Below are positions 6,620 through 16,176 of a stretch of 34,125 nucleotides of DNA, in pieces. The translations under genes and the position numbers were made by a program. This DNA is from an uncultured Nitrospira sp. (GTDB lineage: Bacteria; Nitrospirota; Nitrospiria; Nitrospirales; Nitrospiraceae): the NCBI GenBank assembly GCA_902500745.1, contig CABVRS010000018.1:1-34125 (forward strand). The letters run 5' to 3'. The notes beneath the pieces were generated by a model, which was given only the letters and a program-made list of their open reading frames with translations, searched no databases and had not been told where the DNA came from. Within the stretch, counting starts at the first letter, position 1, and each line of letters starts with the position of its first letter.

Positions 6620-7708
6620 ATGCCAACGTTAACCAAGCAATCCCTTCAAGCGTATCTACAGATGCGTTTTGGCCCTCACGTCGAGCTGCTGTCCTACGAA
6701 GTCATCGGCAAGGAGAGCTCTAAGGGAGCGCAGAAGCGTTATGGATATGGTACGCCTGTTAAACTGACGTTTAGAAACAGGCAGAAGGCTCAATCCGCCG
6801 TGCTTGAAACCATGAAGCCTGGTCCGTTCGGGCATGAACATATGGCGGATCGCGCCCAGGCGATGTTGTGGGACTACGATTCCTATGGACGCCTCCCGCG
6901 CCATGTGAAGGCGCTCGATGTGGGAGCCTTCAATGCGAAGCAGACGCTCTTTTCTCTCGCGGAAGCCCGGGAATTCTTCGTGCTAAATGAATGGACCGAG
7001 GGAGCAAGCTATCATGCGGATCTTGAACGATTGATGAAAGGCGGAGTGTTACGCAAGCTGGACCGACAACGGACGATCGTACTCGCTCGCTACTTGGCCC
7101 AGATCCATGCCAAGAAACGGCGTGACGCCGACCTCTACAAGCGTCGGCTGCGTGAATTGATCGGCCACGGCGAATGCATCATGGGACTGACCGACAGCTA
7201 TCCCACGCGCTGTGGATTTATCACCGGTGATCTGTTGCGAACAATTGAGGAGGCGTGCAACCGGTGGCGCTGGCGCCTCCGTGACAAGACCCATCGACTG
7301 TCCCAGGTTCATGGGGATTTCCATCCGTACAATGTGCTGTTCCGTAGTGGGACGGATTTTGCGGTATTGGATCGGTCACGGGGAGAATGGGGCGAACCGG
7401 CCGATGACGTCACCGCATTGACGATCAATTATCTACTGGACTCTCTCATCAGCTGGGGGAAGCTCAAAGGTTCCTTCGAGGGACTGTTCCGATTGTTCTG
7501 GGACACCTACATGGAAGCCAGCGGCGATCAGGAAGTCGTAGAAACAGCTGCGCCGTTCTTTGCCTTTCGCGGCCTGGTCGTGGCGAGCCCGCTTTGGTAT
7601 CCCAATCTGTCGATCGACATCCGACGCAGCCTCTTTCGCTTTATTGAAAACGTACTCGACGTTCCGTACTTCGAACCAGATCGAGTCAATTCATACTGTG
7701 GGCGATAG
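6620..7708 (+). CDS. APH/choline-kinase-fold phosphotransferase
   Basis: The 362-residue protein shows the catalytic part of the aminoglycoside phosphotransferase fold: QVHGDFHPYNVLF at about 229-241 (the Brenner motif with catalytic Asp233 and metal ligand Asn238) and FAVLDRSRGEWGEPADDV at about 247-264, where Asp251 stands for the metal-binding Asp of the usual DFD/DWE motif. The N-lobe is divergent but has V-K-L-T-F and L-E-T-M-K, a possible ATP-binding Lys66. Substrates in this fold include choline, sugars, homoserine, proteins and drugs, and none can be chosen here. The start codon has only a weak ribosome site. It is followed after 74 bp by a CysC-like P-loop kinase, and the two may act in one pathway; related kinases are found fused in other bacteria. 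Confidence 0.75.
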   Translation: MPTLTKQSLQAYLQMRFGPHVELLSYEVIGKESSKGAQKRYGYGTPVKLTFRNRQKAQSAVLETMKPGPFGHEHMADRAQAMLWDYDSYGRLPRHVKALDVGAFNAKQTLFSLAEAREFFVLNEWTEGASYHADLERLMKGGVLRKLDRQRTIVLARYLAQIHAKKRRDADLYKRRLRELIGHGECIMGLTDSYPTRCGFITGDLLRTIEEACNRWRWRLRDKTHRLSQVHGDFHPYNVLFRSGTDFAVLDRSRGEWGEPADDVTALTINYLLDSLISWGKLKGSFEGLFRLFWDTYMEASGDQEVVETAAPFFAFRGLVVASPLWYPNLSIDIRRSLFRFIENVLDVPYFEPDRVNSYCGR

Positions 7709-7782
7709 CAACGATCACTGGTGAGCCATCAGCCTTCACCTCATAAGAGCCCGGCGCACGGCCACGTGTTGATGGATGACCG

Positions 7783-8349
7783 ATGACGACTGATGCTGAA
7801 TCAAAAGCGTTTGCCGTTTGGCTCACCGGTCTTCCTGCATCGGGGAAAAGCACCATCGCTCGAGAACTTACCGCCCGACTCGAAACATTGGGCTGTACCA
7901 TAGAAGTGTTGGAATCAGATGCGGTACGACAAATCTTGACTCCTCATCCCACCTACGCTGAAGCCGAACGAGACCTCTTCTACCGTGCCTTGGCTTTTAC
8001 GGGAGCCAAGTTGGTCTCGCACGGCATCACGGTCATCTTCGATGCGACAGCAAACAGGCGTGCCTATCGTGACTTCGCTCGAAGCCTTATCCCTACGTTT
8101 ATCGAGGTCGCAGTAGAGTGCCCGTTGGAACTCGCCATGCGGCGTGACTACAAGGGAACCTATCGGCGAGGTCAACGTGGCAAATCCTCGACAGTGCCAG
8201 GGCTCCAAGATCCTTACGAAGCACCGGTCAATCCTGAAGTGGCCATAGACACGACGATGCTCTCCGCGAAAGACGCAGCGGGGAAAGTCCTGGAATTAGT
8301 AAAAGAGAAGTTCAAGACTGATTCTACTCATGGACGGTTTCTCGCCTGA
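7783..8349 (+). CDS. Adenylylsulfate-kinase-like P-loop kinase
   Basis: The 188-residue protein has the CysC fold signatures: Walker A GLPASGKST at 16-24, a CPLELAMRRDYKGTY segment and DPYEAPVNPEVAIDT near the end, the last being typical of APS kinases (CysC, which makes PAPS from APS and ATP). Several positions differ: the DGDNVR motif reads ESDAVR, GLSGAGKS reads GLPASGKS, and the ISPYR segment reads ATANRRAYR. No cysD, cysN, cysH or sat gene is nearby. A true APS kinase is possible, but a related small-molecule kinase working with the APH-like gene just upstream is about as likely. ATG 7783 is the first in-frame start, without a strong ribosome site. Confidence 0.75.
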   Translation: MTTDAESKAFAVWLTGLPASGKSTIARELTARLETLGCTIEVLESDAVRQILTPHPTYAEAERDLFYRALAFTGAKLVSHGITVIFDATANRRAYRDFARSLIPTFIEVAVECPLELAMRRDYKGTYRRGQRGKSSTVPGLQDPYEAPVNPEVAIDTTMLSAKDAAGKVLELVKEKFKTDSTHGRFLA

Positions 8350-8448
8350 TCTCCGCCATGGACAACATTCAGACAGTGCTCAGAGGCAGCTAACGAGCAT
8401 TTATCGCTGCTTGAGGAGCTCCTCCCCCTCCCTTTATAGTGTTGCGCT

Positions 8449-11400
8449 ATGCGCAAGAAGTCCATATCCAGTCGCAGCGCGGGGAGTGGTTCCCATTCGG
8501 ATGCGAAGACTAATCTCCTCACTCCGACTCCTGCCTCGGCAGCCCTGCTTTCCGCCTTTCGTGCCTTTGCCGTCAACGATCTGTATACCATGGCCCCTAA
8601 AGCGTCGGTGCTCAGGGGATATGATTATTACCGGCAGCAGCGGCTTCAGCACTATGTGTGGGGGAAAGATGGTGCGACGCTCACGGCGCAGGTCCAGGGA
8701 ACCATCCTGTACGAAGTCATCTTTTCTCTCGAGGACGAGTTTCTCTCTTCGTTTTGTGACTGTCCAGCCTGGGATTTCGATCGGCTGTGCAAACATGTCC
8801 TGTGCGCCTGTTTTGCCACCAAACATCTGCTGTCGCCCGAGACGTTCCCATTGTCTGCCCGGCAGCACGTCTACCTGGCTGCACTCCGAACCGAGTTACT
8901 CGGCGACGTCGCTGAGATCGGTTTGAGCAAGGCGACAGTTCCCTCGCGGAATGGCGACGGCCTCCATGAGTCGGGTTATGAAATCGTGATCGACGCCGGC
9001 CAGTCGTATACGCAGCTCTTGATCCATCGAAACGGCGTGCGGCTTCCAGGAGGATGGGTTCCCACGTTGCCACCCGAGCTGCGTCCGCTCCTGAATCCGT
9101 CCTGGTTTTCATCAGGTTATGGAGATGAACCCTTCCTGCGCTATCTCCGCGTCTCCAAGCGCCGATTCCCCATTGTGCTGAAAACCGGCCGGGAATCCGT
9201 TGCCCTTCAATGGGCCCCATCAGTCACCTGTCGGAGCAAAACGGAGATCGCTCTTGCCGATGATGACGTAACCATTCGTGCGGTCGGCGTCGTCGACGGA
9301 ACGGTGCTCGACCGGATCGTCCGGTTTCGTAGCTTCGTGGTCGATGTGAGTGGCGGCCGCTTGCTCTGCTTGGAGGACGAAAGCGGTTGGGCCTCGTTTC
9401 GCGCGTTGCGCAACGGCGTCCAAGGTTTCAATGCCTATGGATATGGTGGCGGACCGGTCGGGGCGCTGTGCGCGGTGACCTTGCCGAACGGCCAGGGCAA
9501 CGAACGATGGCAGGATGTTTCCCATAAAGTGGAATTCACCGTCTCGCGAGAGGTGTTCCAATCCGCTCAGATCGACCTTATCCACAAGCAGGCGGACAAG
9601 ACCCTGCACGATCTGTTGTTGCGCGTGGATGGGCAAGAGGCGTCGATACATTCTGCGGCACCCGTCTCGGCTGGTGAGGAGGTGTCGTACGCGTTGATTC
9701 TGACACCGTTCGCCGACGAGGCCGGCGCGCCGACCGCCGCTTGGACGCTACAGATGGAATGCCGGCACGGTAATGATCTGTTTGCTCCAAGCGCTTCCAC
9801 CTTTTCATTCATCTGGGCATTCGAGCAGGGTCGCGCCGTATCAGCCCCGTTGCGGGCACAGAAACGCAAGGCTGTGCTTTACGATCTGTTCTTCGCGTTG
9901 CTCACGGTTGGTGAGGCCAAGGAACGAGACCGCCGTATCAAAACGGCGCTGGACCAGACCGATTGGGTACGGAGCATCCGTCTTGAGGCCGCTCAATGGC
10001 TGAAACATCATCTGTCGGTGTATGCCAGGCAAGATGTGCGACTGCAGGTCGAAGGAGGGCGGTGGACGCTCCGCGCGATCGACAAACCGCGAGAAGTGTT
10101 GCTGTACCGGACTCCATTTGAAGTCTTCGGGCTAGACGCGTTTCGCGGCATGTCCTCGTACGATGCGATGAAGATCGACTCGTTCGTGCTGTTCCAGCGA
10201 TTACCGGATTTGTTGGAAAAGCTGACGGCGGCTGGGATAGCGTTGCTGTACGAAGACAAACCACTCCGGCCTATTCGGTGGGACTGCTCGGTCCAAGTCG
10301 GGCGTCAGTATCGAGAGGGGGCGGGGATCGACTGGTTTGAGATCCAGCCGGAGATTCGCTGCGACGGGGTGGTGATCGACGAGACGGAATGGCGGGCGGC
10401 CGTCCAGCGGGGCGGAATGATAGACACCGGGCAGGGTCTGCGGGTCTTGGATGGGCAGACGCTGGAGCGGCTGCGCGCGATCATCGGCCTCACGGGTGAT
10501 GTGCCAGAGGATCGGAAAACCGCGCAGGTGGTGCGTGTGCCTCGGCTCCAGATCTTCGATTGGCTGGCGCTGCGTGAGCAGGGCATTCCGGTGTCGCTGC
10601 CCGCTGAGGATGAGGCGGTGCTGGGACGCTTAATGGGATTTGAGCGGATCGAGAAGCCGCCGTTGCCGAAGAACCTGCATGCGAGGTTGCGTCCCTACCA
10701 GCGGGACGGCTACGCCTGGCTGGCGTTTCTCTATGAGCATCGATTCGGCGCCTGCTTGGCGGACGATATGGGGTTAGGCAAAACCGTCCAAACCATCTGC
10801 CTGCTGGCCGCCATCAAGGAGGGACACATCAAGACGGCTCGTGGAGTGAAGGGCCCCCATCTGGTTGTCGTGCCGACGAGTCTGCTCTTCAACTGGGAAC
10901 AGGAACTGGCACGCTTCGCGCCCGGCTTGAAGGTCCATGCGTATAGTGGAAGCGAGCGGACATTTGACGCCCAGGACGGCGAGGTGGTGCTCACAACCTA
11001 TGGACTGGTCCGACGGGATATCGACAGCTTGGAGCGGATGGCGTTCAACGTGATCGTGTTCGATGAAGCGCAGGCGGTGAAGAACATTCAGGCGGACACG
11101 ACGGGCGCGGCCCGCCGACTCCAGGGGCGCTTCAAGATCGCGCTGACCGGTACGCCGCTCGAAAATCATCTGGGCGAGTATTTCTCCGTGATCGACCTGT
11201 GCGTGCCGGGGCTCCTGGGCGAATACGATCGGTTCAAGACCAACCTGAAGCGTGTCGAGGGTCGTACGCTCGATCGAGTGTTGCGGCGGACGCGACCCTT
11301 TATTTTACGTCGGACCAAAGCGGAAATTCTCCAGGACCTGCCGCCGAAAATCGAGCACGACGTATTTCTTGATTTGTCCGATCGCCAAAAGACGCTCTAT

Positions 11401-12081
11401 CAACAGACCGTCAACCAGGTTCGCTCCACGATCGATCACGCCTATCATACCAAGACCTCCGGGCAGGCACAGTTCATCGCACTCACGGCCATCCTGAAAC
11501 TTCGGCAAGTCTGTCTGTCGCCCCGTCTCGTGACGAACCAAGCCGATGAGGCCTCACCCAAGCTCAGTTTCCTGGTGGAGCGGCTGCACGTTTTGCGCGA
11601 TGAGGGACATAGTGCCCTGGTCTTCTCACAGTTCACCAGTTTTCTGGACCTCGTGCAGGACGCGTGCACTCGGCACGGATTGCCATACCATCGCTTGGAT
11701 GGGGCCACGGCACCGGCTGCGCGCAAAGCCCGTGTGACGGCATTTCAGACCGGCGAACAGCCGGGCGTCTTTCTCTTGAGTCTCAAGGCGGGAGGGCAAG
11801 GGCTGAATCTCACCAGAGCGAGCTATGTCTTTCTTCTGGACCCCTGGTGGAATCCCGCAGTGGAGCGCCAGGCGGCGGATCGCGCACACCGGATCGGTCA
11901 ACGGCAGACGGTCTCAATCGTGCGGATTCTCATGCGCCATAGTATCGAAGAGAAGATGATGGCGCTGAAGCAACGAAAGCTTGAGTTATATGACGCAGTC
12001 ATGGCCGGTGTGGTGCGAGGCTCCGGGCAAGGCCTACTGACGAAAGCCGACTTCGACTTCCTACTTTCGCCGAGTGCGTGA
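8449..12081 (+). CDS. SWIM zinc-finger SNF2-family DNA helicase/ATPase
   Basis: At 1210 residues this is the largest gene here. Near residue 100 a SWIM finger reads C-D-C-P-A-W-D-F-D-R-L-C-K-H (CxC...CxH). The SNF2 motor fills the last 450 residues: YQRDGYAWLAFL (Q-motif region), motif I LADDMGLGKT at about 770-779, motif II DEAQ at about 872, motif III LTGTPLEN near 900, then helicase-C motifs with GGQGLNLTRA near 1114 and DPWWNPAVERQAADRAHRIGQ-type arginine-finger motif VI at about 1130-1150. The middle 600 residues have no recognised domain. Bacterial RapA/HepA-like SNF2 proteins move on double-stranded DNA and remodel protein-DNA complexes or help RNA polymerase recycling. It stands alone; no restriction or defence partner is next to it. 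A 12-bp palindrome (8413-8424) lies in the short leader. Confidence 0.92.
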   Translation: MRKKSISSRSAGSGSHSDAKTNLLTPTPASAALLSAFRAFAVNDLYTMAPKASVLRGYDYYRQQRLQHYVWGKDGATLTAQVQGTILYEVIFSLEDEFLSSFCDCPAWDFDRLCKHVLCACFATKHLLSPETFPLSARQHVYLAALRTELLGDVAEIGLSKATVPSRNGDGLHESGYEIVIDAGQSYTQLLIHRNGVRLPGGWVPTLPPELRPLLNPSWFSSGYGDEPFLRYLRVSKRRFPIVLKTGRESVALQWAPSVTCRSKTEIALADDDVTIRAVGVVDGTVLDRIVRFRSFVVDVSGGRLLCLEDESGWASFRALRNGVQGFNAYGYGGGPVGALCAVTLPNGQGNERWQDVSHKVEFTVSREVFQSAQIDLIHKQADKTLHDLLLRVDGQEASIHSAAPVSAGEEVSYALILTPFADEAGAPTAAWTLQMECRHGNDLFAPSASTFSFIWAFEQGRAVSAPLRAQKRKAVLYDLFFALLTVGEAKERDRRIKTALDQTDWVRSIRLEAAQWLKHHLSVYARQDVRLQVEGGRWTLRAIDKPREVLLYRTPFEVFGLDAFRGMSSYDAMKIDSFVLFQRLPDLLEKLTAAGIALLYEDKPLRPIRWDCSVQVGRQYREGAGIDWFEIQPEIRCDGVVIDETEWRAAVQRGGMIDTGQGLRVLDGQTLERLRAIIGLTGDVPEDRKTAQVVRVPRLQIFDWLALREQGIPVSLPAEDEAVLGRLMGFERIEKPPLPKNLHARLRPYQRDGYAWLAFLYEHRFGACLADDMGLGKTVQTICLLAAIKEGHIKTARGVKGPHLVVVPTSLLFNWEQELARFAPGLKVHAYSGSERTFDAQDGEVVLTTYGLVRRDIDSLERMAFNVIVFDEAQAVKNIQADTTGAARRLQGRFKIALTGTPLENHLGEYFSVIDLCVPGLLGEYDRFKTNLKRVEGRTLDRVLRRTRPFILRRTKAEILQDLPPKIEHDVFLDLSDRQKTLYQQTVNQVRSTIDHAYHTKTSGQAQFIALTAILKLRQVCLSPRLVTNQADEASPKLSFLVERLHVLRDEGHSALVFSQFTSFLDLVQDACTRHGLPYHRLDGATAPAARKARVTAFQTGEQPGVFLLSLKAGGQGLNLTRASYVFLLDPWWNPAVERQAADRAHRIGQRQTVSIVRILMRHSIEEKMMALKQRKLELYDAVMAGVVRGSGQGLLTKADFDFLLSPSA

Positions 12082-12172
12082 TCGGGGGAGGCGTTGCTTT
12101 TCCGCTGTGTGGCTGCAGATGACCATTGTCTTTCCTTCGGTTCCATCCGTCCGATTCACGCGTCACATCTTT

Positions 12173-13717
12173 TTAAGAGAGTGGTACCCAGGCGTGGACT
12201 TCCGTTCCACATCCAGGCCTTGTCCGGATACGGAATCTTCCGTTCAAAAGGCGAACTCGCTCCTCTAAGCTGGGAAGCCCAAGTCCACGGGCAGGCACCC
12301 CAGCGGATTCTTGAACGAACCCCTTCCCATCGTCCTGGATGCAGATGCCGATTCCGGAGAAGGTGCCGAGCAGCCGCACAACAATCTTGGATGCTTCTGC
12401 GTGTTTGAGAACATTTTGCAAGGACTCCTGCATCACGCGATATAGGCAGGTGGCAATGTCGATCGGGATGACCTGCGGAACAGCGCGCAACTCAAACTGC
12501 GTCGGCAGCCCTGAGCGTCGACGGAACTCATCGGTGTGGTCATGGATCGCGGCTTCTAAACCCAAGTGCTCGAGCTGTGGGGGATGAAGTCGGTAAGCAA
12601 AATTGTGAATGTCGTCGGCGAGTTGCCCGGCTGCTTCCTGCACGGCACGCAGGCGAGGCAGCAACGCCATTTTGGGACGGCACATATGTTCCAGCGAACC
12701 TACATCGACCGCCAGGGCGGCCAGTCGTTGGGTCATATCGTCGTGGAGTTCGCGGGCAATCCGCTGCCGCTCTTGATCCTGTGCCTTCAGCAGTTTGGTT
12801 GAGAGATCCTGCAAGCGAGCATGGTACCGTTCCAACTCACGTTGCTTCTGCCGGAGCGCTTCCTCGGCCTTCTTCCGTTCCGTGATGTCCCGGACAATGG
12901 CCGAACATCCGATGATCTGACCGTCGAGCGTCTTGACGGGAAATATCGTCAGCGATACAGGAACAAGGCTCCCATCTTTTCTCTTGCGTTCGGTGACAAT
13001 GTCCTGAATCAGTTCTCCCCGCAACGCTTGAGCGACGCTCGCTTCGACTTCGCCGGTACGGTGAGCCGGGACGAGTAGATTGATCGATTGCCCGAGAATT
13101 TCTTCCGCCGAGTACCCGAACACTTGCTCGGCTGCGGGATTCCACGCGACCAACACGCCGTCCTTGATGTTCATGATCGGATCCGTCGACGACTCGACGA
13201 TGGCCGCCAGCCCACGCATCTTGGATTCTGCACGCGTCCGCTGCTCAGACTCTTGCCGTGCAATCGCCTGGGTGCGCTCAAGCTCGAAGGTGCGTAGGGC
13301 GAATAGCTTTCCGCCCCAAAGGCTTGCCCAAAGGGTGAGCAGGGCCATGGTTCGGTCTGCGAGGGAGAATGTAAACAGACTTCCAGAGGGCGAAACAAAG
13401 AACCCGGCGAAAATAAGCATTGAGCATACTCCGCCCACGACGAACGCAAACCGCCACCCTCTACGCCAGAGGGTAGTCAAACAGAGCGGCACGTAGAGCA
13501 TGTAGACGGCAAAGCCAAGCGGAGTGATCCAGTCAAGCCCAAAAATTACAATAACAGTGAGGAGCAGCTGTAGAGGGACACGAGGCCGCTGCGAGGTCGT
13601 TGAGAGATCTGCATTATGTTCATGTGATGCAGAGACAAAGAATTGGTTCCAGTGGAGGGCGGTACGGAGGCTCATTTTCGTATTGAATGTCGAACGCGAG
13701 TTGCCCAGAGCATCCAA
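12173..13717 (-). CDS. PAS-domain membrane sensor histidine kinase (NarL-partner type)
   Basis: The 514-residue protein has hydrophobic segments between about 48 and 140 (three or four membrane helices), a PAS domain at about 168-282 ending in RDITERKKAEEAL, a coiled stretch, the HisKA_3 box ERQRIARELHDDMTQRL with phospho-acceptor His325, and an HATPase_c domain with QNVLKHA (N box), QDDGKGF (G1) and GLGLPSLEERV (G2). HisKA_3 kinases pair with NarL/FixJ-type response regulators, but none is encoded in the window, so this is an orphan kinase. The TTG at 13717 is used here because AAGGA lies nine bases before it; ATG 13675 (500 residues) is a real alternative. A good promoter and a hairpin lie just upstream. 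Confidence 0.9.
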   Translation of the reverse strand: MDALGNSRSTFNTKMSLRTALHWNQFFVSASHEHNADLSTTSQRPRVPLQLLLTVIVIFGLDWITPLGFAVYMLYVPLCLTTLWRRGWRFAFVVGGVCSMLIFAGFFVSPSGSLFTFSLADRTMALLTLWASLWGGKLFALRTFELERTQAIARQESEQRTRAESKMRGLAAIVESSTDPIMNIKDGVLVAWNPAAEQVFGYSAEEILGQSINLLVPAHRTGEVEASVAQALRGELIQDIVTERKRKDGSLVPVSLTIFPVKTLDGQIIGCSAIVRDITERKKAEEALRQKQRELERYHARLQDLSTKLLKAQDQERQRIARELHDDMTQRLAALAVDVGSLEHMCRPKMALLPRLRAVQEAAGQLADDIHNFAYRLHPPQLEHLGLEAAIHDHTDEFRRRSGLPTQFELRAVPQVIPIDIATCLYRVMQESLQNVLKHAEASKIVVRLLGTFSGIGICIQDDGKGFVQESAGVPARGLGLPSLEERVRLLNGRFRIRTRPGCGTEVHAWVPLS

Positions 13718-13718
13718 T

Positions 13719-13784
13719 CGTGATCGTCCTTGTCAGAGGGCGATCACGAACAGGGATAATAATGTTTCTAAACCAATTTGGCAA
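13719..13784 (-). promoter_or_regulatory. Promoter and 5'-end hairpin of the histidine kinase gene
   Basis: On the minus strand TTGCCA (13779-13784) and TATTAT (13756-13761) are spaced by 17 bases. The predicted start of transcription, near 13749, coincides with the outer edge of a dyad with perfect 8-bp arms (13741-13748 and 13719-13726) and a 14-base loop. The AAGGA that would serve the TTG start lies in that loop. The dyad can be an operator at +1 or a 5' RNA stem-loop exposing the ribosome site. The remaining gap up to 13998 shows no gene. Confidence 0.55.
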
Positions 13785-13998
13785 TGGAAGGTTTTCGTGA
13801 GTGAAGATCAGCTTGGCGATCGGTCTGGCTTGATGGTGAGGAGGATTCTCAGCGGGGCCAGCGCGGCAAGTCGTCAATGACTCCAGATCTACCGCAGCTC
13901 TTCGAAGCATTGGCAATCCGGAGGTGAGAGGCGATACGACAAGGCCAGAAACCTGCATAGCGGGGGGAGATGATCAGAGATATTGTGACAAAGCGTCC

Positions 13999-14640
13999 TC
14001 AAGTCAGATGCCGCACAAACCACCACCCCGCCTGTTCCGCCACCTGTTCCAGTGTCCCAGGCTCTTCGAAAAGGTGGGTGGCGCCGGGGACGATGATCAA
14101 CTTCTTTTCACAGGTCAGCAAATCATACGCAGCCTGATTCATCTCAATCACCGGTTCATCGTGGCCACCGACAATTAACAAAGTGGGAGCGATGACCGAC
14201 GGCAGGTAGGATTCTGCCAAGTCTGGTCGTCCTCCTCGTGACACGACGGCCTTGATGTTCGATGGCTCTCGCGCGGCGGCTTGCAGAGCTGCGCCAGCGC
14301 CGGTACTGGCGCCGAAATAACCGATCCCCAAGTTTCTGGTCCTGGTCTCCGACTCAAGCCAGTCTTTGGCCAGTAACAGCCGGTCTGCCGGCAGATCAAT
14401 ATCGAACACGTTGCGCCGATTATCCGTTTCCTCTTCGGTCAGGAGGTCCAGCAATAAAGTGGCCAGTCCTTCCCGTTGTAGATGATGAGCGACGAAATTG
14501 TTACGCGGACTCAATCGACCGCTGCCGCTGCCATGTGCAAAGACAACCGCGCCGCGTGGATCAGCTGGGAGGCCAAGGATGCCCTCTAGGGCAAGTTCCC
14601 CTTTGGTAATTCTGACGCGGTGCTCATATTGCGGCGTCAT
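13999..14640 (-). CDS. Alpha/beta hydrolase (dienelactone-hydrolase-like)
   Basis: The 213-residue protein has the alpha/beta-hydrolase order: an oxyanion strand-loop AVVFAHGSGSGRLSPRN, the nucleophile elbow GYFGASTGAGAAL (Ser112), an acid in VGGHDEPV (Asp161) and the catalytic His189 in PGATHLFEEPG. This matches small cytoplasmic hydrolases of the dienelactone-hydrolase/COG1073 type, which in other bacteria may be fused to phosphoribosyltransferase domains. The substrate is unknown. No signal peptide is present. Its ATG overlaps the stop of the pentapeptide-repeat gene in an ATGA, so the two are probably translationally coupled. Confidence 0.85.
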   Translation of the reverse strand: MTPQYEHRVRITKGELALEGILGLPADPRGAVVFAHGSGSGRLSPRNNFVAHHLQREGLATLLLDLLTEEETDNRRNVFDIDLPADRLLLAKDWLESETRTRNLGIGYFGASTGAGAALQAAAREPSNIKAVVSRGGRPDLAESYLPSVIAPTLLIVGGHDEPVIEMNQAAYDLLTCEKKLIIVPGATHLFEEPGTLEQVAEQAGWWFVRHLT

Positions 14641-16064
14641 CGCACCTCTTTCTTAAGAGAACGGCAGGGCGATGGACGACTGAGTCCAGGCGGCAATTTG
14701 GTCTGGTCATCGACACAGGCGGCATTGAGTTGTGTCTGAGTGAGACCGATGACGGTCGACAGCATGGCGCCCTTGATATTCGCGCGACGCAGGTCCGCTG
14801 AGTCCAGCCGAGCGCCGCTCAGATCGGCTCCGGCGAAGGTCGCGTCCTGAAGGTTGGCGTCTTGAAAATTGGTCTGGGTTAAGTTGGCGTAGCTGAAATT
14901 CGATCTGCGGAGATCAGCACCGACCAAATTGGCTTCTTCCAGATTGGCCTTGCTGAATTGGGTGTGTCGAAGAGAGGACTTCGGAGCGTAGATTTCGCTC
15001 AAATCGCCGCCTGCGAAGTTAGTATGTGATCCCTTGGCTCCGATCAGTACTGCGCGGTTGAGATGAGCACCCTGGAAATCGGCTTCATCAAGCGCAGCGT
15101 GGTAGAGAATGGCCATTCGGAGCTTCGCCGAATTGGCATTGGCCTTAACCAGGACGGCCTCTTCCAGATTGGCTCCTTCTAGATCGGCGTGGAGTAGGCC
15201 TGCGCTATGTAAGTTGGCGTACCGCAAGTCCGCGCCACGGAGGATGGCATCCTTAAGGTTGGCGTTGTGCAAATTCGTTTCATCCAGATAGGCGCTTTCC
15301 AAGTCGGCTTCGACCATATGGGCCCCTTCGAGTTGCGCATGGTCCAGCAGCGTGCCTTGCATGCTGGCACGGGACAGATTTGCTTTGGTCAAGCTGGTGC
15401 GTCGTAGGTCGGCCCCTGTCAGATCGGCATTCACCAGAATGGCACCCTTCAATGTCGCGCCATAAAAATACGCTTCGGCGAAGTTGCCGTCCGTCAAATC
15501 GGCAGAGGTAAGATCAGCGCCTTGTAATTGGGCTCGCTCGAAGGCGGACTCTTTCAAATTTGCGCCGTTAAGGACGGCATCAAAAAGAGCCGCTTCGTCA
15601 CCGATGGCACGAGAGAGGTGCGTACCTGAGAGTCTGGCGCGCCGAAGATCGGCTCCGGACAGGTTACTGTCTTCTAAGATGGCTTTGGCTAGGTCGACCC
15701 CAGCAAGGCTGGCTTGAGCGAGGGTGACGTGAGACAGATTTGCCTGCCGTAGGACGGCCCCTTCAAGGTTTGCCCGTTCAAGATTCGCTCCGGCGAGTGT
15801 TGCCCGGGTGAGATCAGCTTGGCAGAGCTCGAGGCGTTTCGCAGTCGGGTTGCCTCGATACTCCACCCATCGTTCGTGAGAACCGACAAGGGCCTGCAGC
15901 GCTTTAGGCGGTACGGACTTCTTCTTGTGGAGGTTCTTGCAGAGAGGGACGGCGGGCGAGGTTGGTTGGGAGGCTGAGGGATTAGCGGCCTCAGTCTCTG
16001 TGACGGTGGACGCAATGAAGATGACAAAACTCATACAGACGGTCGGCAAGAAAGAACGCGTCAT
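14637..16064 (-). CDS. Exported pentapeptide-repeat protein
   Basis: The 475-residue protein begins with a signal peptide (MTRSFLPTVCMSFVIFIAS) and then, from about residue 75 to 460, consists of dozens of A(D/N)LXX repeats such as ANLERANLEGAVL and ADLRRARL. Pentapeptide repeats fold into a right-handed four-sided beta helix. Cytoplasmic members can mimic DNA and protect gyrase; an exported one must act elsewhere, probably as a periplasmic or surface scaffold. The tail has a Cys-containing cap (AACVDDQTKLPPG) typical of the end of many such proteins. The downstream alpha/beta hydrolase gene overlaps by four bases. Function beyond the fold is not known. Confidence 0.9.
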   Translation of the reverse strand: MTRSFLPTVCMSFVIFIASTVTETEAANPSASQPTSPAVPLCKNLHKKKSVPPKALQALVGSHERWVEYRGNPTAKRLELCQADLTRATLAGANLERANLEGAVLRQANLSHVTLAQASLAGVDLAKAILEDSNLSGADLRRARLSGTHLSRAIGDEAALFDAVLNGANLKESAFERAQLQGADLTSADLTDGNFAEAYFYGATLKGAILVNADLTGADLRRTSLTKANLSRASMQGTLLDHAQLEGAHMVEADLESAYLDETNLHNANLKDAILRGADLRYANLHSAGLLHADLEGANLEEAVLVKANANSAKLRMAILYHAALDEADFQGAHLNRAVLIGAKGSHTNFAGGDLSEIYAPKSSLRHTQFSKANLEEANLVGADLRRSNFSYANLTQTNFQDANLQDATFAGADLSGARLDSADLRRANIKGAMLSTVIGLTQTQLNAACVDDQTKLPPGLSRPSPCRSLKKEVR

Positions 16065-16176
16065 ATTGTCTCCTAGATGTTAGAAACTGTGGTCGACTGC
16101 GTGAGCTAAACTCTACAAAGCTGGAGAAATTCGAATCTCGTAGGCCGGGCCAGGGGGAGTTGTCTCATCGACACAC

